The position numbers and the translations under genes were made by a program. The notes beneath the pieces were generated by a model. That model did no database searches. It had not been told where the DNA came from and worked only from the letters and a program-made list of their open reading frames with translations. A stretch of DNA of 64,000 nucleotides from Eupeodes corollae (lineage: Eukaryota; Arthropoda; Insecta; Diptera; Syrphidae), in the NCBI RefSeq assembly GCF_945859685.1, contig NC_079147.1, positions 253,756,572-253,820,571 on the forward strand, written 5' to 3'. Shown piece by piece: positions 58,256 to 64,000 of this stretch (positions are counted from its first letter, which is position 1; each line of letters begins with the position of its first letter).

Positions 58256-61200
58256 GTGCTACACAACATAACCCCCAACTTAGAGGGCCATATCCTTAGT
58301 ATAATTCCAAGGGCGAGAAACAGCATAAACACATATTGAAAATCTCACCCACATTAGTTTTTTAGTTTGTAGCATATTTCAAAAACCCTTTTATATAAAC
58401 AGTACAATCTGTTAGCAGGATTCAGGAAATTTACGACAAAAAGAAGTTAAAAGAAAAACGTATACGCCCCAGTTTATTTTATTTACAGAAATGTGTCTGT
58501 GTCTTATGAAATTTGCCGTTCTCTCTTTATGCAAATTATTTTATTTACAGGAAAATTAACAAAGCACGAGTTTTAATGATTTTATGTTGAACAACATTTT
58601 GGGATTCATCAAAATTTGTTCTGATTGACAAAACTTTGATGGAAGAGTCAAAACAATCCAACGTTATATCGTTTGTGTTCATTTTTGTATGTATTATTTT
58701 CAATTTAACGCAATGTCAACCTTTATTATAATCTCAAAATCCAGTTTTTTTAAAAATATATATTCCTTATTAATACAACAAACGAACCTGGAATGAATAA
58801 GGATATTTTGGTTTAAAGGAAATTTTTATAAAATGGAATACTCAATTTTACCATTCTGATGCATAAAATAATTTGTTTTCAAAGTCAGTCCTTTTTGTTT
58901 TTAAAATATAATTTCATCCGGAAATTTGTCCTTTCCGAAAATAATAGCCTTTCTCTTGGCATTATTTTCGGCCACCAGAGAAAATTCAAATGTGAAAATC
59001 AAATTATCACCAAATTCAATCACATTAGCTCTGTCCCCTGCCGCAGCGCCACGGCTACTCACCCCAAACTCTCAAACTCGATGACCATCATCAAGGACCA
59101 GGAGCACAGAATAAAATACGAGTACGTTGGGATGGACATATATGTGATTTTGTCCCCAATGCACACTGTTATGCTTGATTTAATCGGTTCATTTCCATTC
59201 AGTGAATGCAAATATCCTCGGATATGGTTCTCCCAGTTGGATGGCCAAAACAGGAACAAACCGAAATGCCACATACGTATTTTCAAGAGTAACCCAGAAA
59301 AGGAACAAATCCGTATAACCCTGTCCACAGTCGGTCCACAACACACCAACGCTCGCATCGTCCTCCAACAATATCCTACAATGTCCCTGTCGACTTTTGT
59401 GTGTCAACGCTCACGCATACAAAATCAAAATCGAAATGCAGTCAGGTTTGATTACAACACCTTTCCGCACAAAACGTGATCCAATTACAAATAAAATGAG
59501 CTTCCGCGAAAAATAATGCAGTGAAAAAAGAAAAACAAAACTCCAATCATCCTGCATTCCATCGCCGCCCAACCGCGCCACCGTGGCCACCATCCCATAG
59601 CAGGTACCTAACTACCTACAAGGAATCTGGACTCACTCAATGGGAAATATTGGACTCAAGCCACCCCACTCCCTTTTCCAAAGCAGGGTGTGAGTTTAAT
59701 GCATACGAATAGTTGGAAAATGCAAATGCGATATCCCATTCAATCTACTTAACCTACAAAAGAACGAAAGCCTTTTACAAACTTTGGTGTCAAAGCATGT
59801 TTGCGTAAGTAGATCGCCTAGTTTAATCGAGCAATTTTTTTTCAACCACCCTCTCAAACTACTAATTCCAACTTGCCAGGCAAATTGGCAAAGCTCTTGC
59901 ATTCTATTGAAGTCCTTAGAGAAAGCGGCTCCGAGGCGCGGTGCGCCGGTAGTAGTGTCGGTAGCAATCACAAAGGAGCCTTCCCAATGAATGGAAAACT
60001 TTTTTTCCCCAAAGGAGCTCACTCCTCCACCTCTTTGAATCGCACAACATCGACAACAAAAAAAGTTGTAAAATATCGAACCGATATTCACTTTTGATCC
60101 TTGAAGAGCCTATACAGCCTCCACAAACGATGCCGATGGTAACACTACTGCTTCTGCTGCTGGTTGGCTTTGGCGGATGTGCGGCATTGGTATTCCACTC
60201 AAGTGTTGTCGTCAATGACTTCGATGAAGGTTTCGAGAGGTACCATTTTTATGCTTTCGCTCTTCAGTCAAGTTTCCTTGGGTGCATTGTGCACATTTTG
60301 CTGCCAACTCAGAAGCGCCGACAGCGTTTTTGTTGCTTTCGCTAAGAGGTGCTGTAATCTCGAAAATAAAAAGGAATTATTGTAAACACCGATATGAAAA
60401 AGGTTAATGGTAAGTACCAAATCTTTTGTGTTGTTCTCCAAAAATAAATTATTCCTCGAGGACTCGAGGAGGGAAAGAAAAGTTAAATTGTTTGAAAAAA
60501 ATAAACCACCAAGAAGTAAGGATTGCAATAGGAAGGACTAAGGTAGGTGCTTAAAGGATAAAAAGGTTTTTGTTAAGAAAAGGCAACATCAAGGTACTTT
60601 TTTTAAAAGTCAAATAGAGACAAATCTTTAAGAAATATTTTTATTGTGTTCAGTCAACATAATGGACTTTCAATTTTAGTCAAAGGGATTTTTTAAACGT
60701 AAGTGTAAAGGTTGTTAATTCAGGTGTCATTAATTTCAAACTTGAAAGTGTTTTATTATTTTTATTTTTATTTATTATTATTGAATTTTTTAAACTAATT
60801 TTTTGAATTCACTTAAAATATATACCTAAATTAACTTCTGACTTAAAACTAAATATATTTTCAATTTGATATTAATACTTAAACTTAAATTTAAATGTAA
60901 AACTTAAAGTCTAAACTTGAATTAAACAATAACATTCTAAAATGCAAATAAGAAAACATTGCGAGTATAGCTTAAAATGTCAAGATTCTAAAATTGTACT
61001 AAAATTCTTAAACTTTCAAATTTGCCACCACTAAAAATCATCGGCCATCTTTTAATGCAACAAGAAATGTAATTAAACTTAGAAAACACGAAAGAGAAAG
61101 AAGAAAATAAAATAAGGATCGGGCATTCAAGCACTGACCACCTTACCGAAAAGTTTAACTTCGTTTTTTTTCTTGCGTGCTTTTTCTGAAATCCGCTCCA

Positions 61201-61410
61201 CCGTCGTCGCTCTTTTTTATTGGTCGAATTATCCGAAGACCTTTTTAGTTTGGAAGTAAGTAAAAAAATTGATTATCTGCGAAGATTTGCTAATTAGATC
61301 ATTCGCGATTAAAATCTTAGCAGAGCGAGTGAAAAAAGCTTTGCTCGTACAGAAACCTTACTTCACTAACCTTTAACTTCAGTTGCCAATATACAGAAAA
61401 ACCCAAAATT
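58256..61410. other. Region without supported genes
   Basis: The part at 59000-60350 is less AT-rich than its surroundings and contains several overlapping ORFs in all frames (58859-59479 is the longest at 206 codons). None shows a family motif. One weak exon candidate at 60130 is listed separately. 60600-61150 is AT-rich with no feature. Confidence 0.4.
60130..60345 (+). CDS. Candidate secreted-protein exon (weak)
   Basis: From the ATG at 60130 the frame begins MPMVTLLLLLLVGFGGCAAL. This has a strongly hydrophobic core and small residues before a plausible cleavage site, like a signal peptide. The start context (cacaaacgATG) is acceptable for insects. About 36 codons in, a GT splice-donor-like site follows (gag|gtacca, near 60239); reading on gives an open frame to a stop at 60345. 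There is no known domain. It could be the first coding exon of a host gene, or chance Leu-rich coding from ctgctg repeats. No downstream exon is recognised. Confidence 0.2.
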   Translation: MPMVTLLLLLLVGFGGCAALVFHSSVVVNDFDEGFERYHFYAFALQSSFLGCIVHILLPTQKRRQRFCCFR

Positions 61411-61935
61411 TTGTTATTTATAATAAATAATACTTATTCCTTTTCTAATTCGACAGGGGACCATTTTATATTTTCTGTCCGATCTTTCAATTCTTTGGAG
61501 AACATCTCGCTTTGGGTTGTTTTGATAGCAAGAGTTCGAGATGCTTCCAACGCAAAAACCCTTAATGGTTCGGTGAGTTTCGAGGCAGTCACTACTGCAA
61601 TGCTAATTTGTGACTTTTTTCTGGCCAGACTCACTGCTCGGAGATTGGTTTTTGTAACGAAGCCACCACGCTATTAATCGAATGACCTTGTGTAAGCTCA
61701 TGATCTTGTGAATAATCATGCTTGTGAGTTCATCTGCTACTTGAATAGTGCGATCTTAAAATTATTAGACCGTTCCACCAGACATCTAAGAATTCCATAA
61801 TTGATGGATATACGCACGGGTTGCCAAATCAGCAGGATTGTGCTGTGTTGGGACGACATGAGGCCAACAATCGCTGCTAATTAATCGTTGTATTTCGGAT
61901 ACTCGATTTTAAAGAAATGTTGTCCAAATTGATGG
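61411..61935 (-). pseudogene. BEL/Pao retrotransposon pol fragment
   Basis: On the minus strand the sequence reads VSEIQRLISSDCWPHVVPTQ, then HNPADLATR (61816-61839), then LWNS. This is the tract between RNase H and integrase that is typical of BEL/Pao Pol (W.hV.t..NPADl.sRG..l). After a broken stretch it continues at 61634-61434 with RTLAIKTTQSEMFSKELKD, which also fits the pre-integrase segment. Several stops are present. The upstream part of the element is cut off by the assembly gap. Confidence 0.5.
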
Positions 61936-61939
61936 AGTT

Positions 61940-62139
61940 NNNNNNNNNNNNNNNNNNNNNNNNNNNNNNNNNNNNNNNNNNNNNNNNNNNNNNNNNNNNN
62001 NNNNNNNNNNNNNNNNNNNNNNNNNNNNNNNNNNNNNNNNNNNNNNNNNNNNNNNNNNNNNNNNNNNNNNNNNNNNNNNNNNNNNNNNNNNNNNNNNNNN
62101 NNNNNNNNNNNNNNNNNNNNNNNNNNNNNNNNNNNNNNN
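61940..62139. other. Assembly gap (200 N)
   Basis: Exactly 200 N characters. The left side is BEL/Pao sequence and the right side starts within RT of an RTE-like LINE. A round number of this kind is usually a placeholder, so the true size is unknown. Confidence 0.95.
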
Positions 62140-63435
62140 GGCATCGCTGCTGAACTATTCAAAGCAGCAGGCGATGACTTGGTACGGAGCATGCACCAAC
62201 TCATCTGCAAGATATGGTCGGAAGAAAGCATGCCCGATGAGTGGAATCTCAGCATAGTGTGCCCGATACAGAGGCATCAGTCTCCATCAACATTGCATAT
62301 AAGATCCTCTCTGGAGTATTATGTGAACGTCAGAAGCCATTCGTCAACAACCTGATTGGTCCTTATCAGTGGAGCTTCAGACCAGGAAAGTCCACTATCG
62401 ACCGGATATTCACACTACGGCATATCTTGGAAAAAAAAATGCGTAATTTCAAATCGATTCCCACCATCTCTTTATCGATTTTAAATCCGCGTATGACAGC
62501 ATCTATAGAGAAGAGCTCTACCGAGGAATGTCTAGTTTTGGCATCCCTGTCAAACTTATCCGTTTGCGCAGAATGACGATGGAGAATGCACGCTGCTCCA
62601 TCAAGGTTGGAAAAGATCTCTCTGATGCATTTGATGTCCAAAAAGGTTTTAGACAAGGCGATGCACTGTCATGCGACTTCTTCAACATCGTTCGGAAAGA
62701 ATTGTGCAAAAGTCAAAGAGAGGCACAATATTCCAAAGGTCCATCCAATTACTCGGATACGCAGATGATATTGACATAATTGGAAGATCAAAGCGTGATG
62801 TCAGCTGAGCGTTTTTGAGCATTGCGACGGAAGCGAAGAAGATGGGTTTAGTGGTCAATGAGGGAAAGACCAAGTATATGCTGTCATCAAAAAAGGACAC
62901 TGAACGACGACGTCTAGGACAAAACGTCATCATGGACAGCTATAACATTGAGGTACTTAAGGACTTTGTCGACCTAGGCACCGCTATTAATGCAGACAAC
63001 GACACCAGCGCTGAAATCAAACGAAGAATAACTCTTGCAAATCGCTGCTTCTTTGGACTTAGAAGGCAATTGAGAAGTAAAGTCCTCTCTCGAGCATGTA
63101 AAATCACCATCTATAAGACACTCATCATTCCCGGGCTGTACAGGGACACTGTCCTAGTTAGCAGAATTAGAGTGTAACGGCTTAGATGGCTAGGTCATGA
63201 AGAGCGAATGGACATCAACGCTCCAGCCCGGGAGGTCTTCGAATCCAATCCCGATGGACGGCGTAGTAGAGGAAGACCGCGACTCAGGTGGTGCACCCAG
63301 GTGGGAGAGGACCTCAACCAACTTGGCGTGCGAAATTGGGGACAGCTATCTAGGGACCGAGCTGGTGGAGATGCTTTTTGGTTGAGGCCCAGGTCCACCC
63401 CGGACTGTAGCGCCACCTTAAGTAAGATTGTAGTT
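62140..63435 (+). mobile_element. RTE-like LINE, third copy, 5' end in the gap
   Basis: Starts within RT (GIAAELFKAAGDDLV, about 62140-62180) and ends with ggactgtagcgccacct (63402-63418) and taag. It is close to the copy at 36336-38032 along its length. Small deletions occur near 62270, 62720 and 63135. Confidence 0.75.
62140..63435 (+). pseudogene. Reverse transcriptase of the RTE-like LINE (third copy)
   Basis: RT motifs in order: FKAAGDDLVRSMHQLICKIW, then a lesion near 62270, SFRPGKSTIDRIFTLRHIL (62375-62430), then SSFGIPVKL (62530-62555), FRQGDALSCDFF (62650-62685; QGD is kept here, unlike the 36-kb copy), and an intact YADDIDIIG box (62758-62784). A stop occurs at 62806-62808. The thumb and C-terminal part (62815-63177) are open. 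A deletion at about 63135 removes roughly 147 bp present in the other copy. GHEERM and GRRSRGRPRLRW close the protein. Confidence 0.75.
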
Positions 63436-64000
63436 AAAAAGTAAAGTAAATGATGATGTTGAATAAAAATTTTGTTCGGAGAAAATTACAGCTCAGTCGG
63501 TTTATTATTTTTTGAATGGGTTCAGCTTTATAAAGATTGAAACAAGTCGATGAAGTCTAAAATGCTTAAATAAATATATTTGTTTGGCATCTACATAAAT
63601 CGTATTTTTTTAAAATATTTTTGAGTTCAAGATTATTGAAAACCATTTCATCGCGGCTTTTCCTATTCCTGTTGCTTTTAAAAAATTTAAATTTCTAAAT
63701 GAAACATAAAAATAATAAAATTAAAGTTTTATTTCAATTTAGTGCTTAGACTTTGGACATACCTCGAGGAAATAAACATCATGCGATTTTTTTGAGGTAA
63801 CTAACAGAGATTGTTCGCTTTAAAACAGTCTTTTGCTTAGCTCCACAGAACAAATTAAAAATATTTAATGTATTTTATGGTTTTAAAATGTACCAGCAAA
63901 AAAAGTTTGTTTTCAAACAAAAAGGGAGGGTACCCTTTAAGAGCTACATAGGTATACAAACATATTTTTTTCATTGAAAAAAGCCAAATTAATAAAAACA
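63436..64000. other. AT-rich end of window
   Basis: No gene or repeat recognised. Confidence 0.5.

Noticed and set aside
58859..59479. 206-codon ORF as a host gene
   Set aside because: No motif and unusual composition; overlapping ORFs of similar quality lie on the other strand.
61881..62255. ORF running through the assembly gap
   Set aside because: It consists mostly of undetermined residues and antisense LINE sequence.

Overview
The window looks like non-coding, AT-rich euchromatin or pericentromeric DNA from an insect, most likely a higher fly (Diptera). I base this on the repeat content: an errantivirus-type Ty3/Gypsy remnant with an envelope-like reading frame, mariner-type transposons, RNase H-bearing I/LOA-like LINEs, RTE-like and Jockey/CR1-like LINEs, a BEL/Pao fragment and tRNA-derived SINEs. 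No host gene can be supported with confidence. One short ORF at 60130 with a signal-peptide-like start is the best candidate for a host exon. Clade names come from reading motifs by eye, not from searches.

Layout: 402-4120 holds an internally deleted errantivirus-like element (gag, integrase and env remnants, then a possible LTR start). A tRNA-derived SINE follows (4128-4420), then mariner copy 1 (4805-6094) and a cluster of inverted-repeat elements (6330-7440). Two LINE remnants lie at 10670-13800. From 14420 to 22600 the sequence is dominated by an AT-rich foldback-like family. One copy (16804-22600) has been split by a LOA-like LINE (17439-20757) and by mariner copy 2 (20988-22284). LINE fragments of two further families lie at 24440-27650, and a second SINE-like sequence at 28412-28480. 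At 30484-34625 a degraded mariner appears to enclose a LINE (31520-33960). An RTE-like LINE occupies 36336-38032. A second degraded mariner is broken into two parts (38240-38546 and 40556-40925), with a LINE scrap and a 326-bp hairpin MITE with an 8-bp target duplication between them. At 43862-53005 there are four more foldback copies; the one at 49302-51379 is structurally complete. A 2.5-kb RTE-like LINE lies on the minus strand at 55773-58255. A BEL/Pao fragment, a 200-N gap and another RTE-like copy close the window.

The main result is order rather than function. The foldback family has about 320-bp inverted arms, an internal array of about 174-bp repeats and a conserved hairpin module. 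Paralogous copies act as empty sites, so the LINE and mariner insertions can be read exactly, with target duplications, giving a relative history. The SINE at 4142 also shares its 3' terminal motif with the RTE-like LINEs, which suggests that those LINEs move it.
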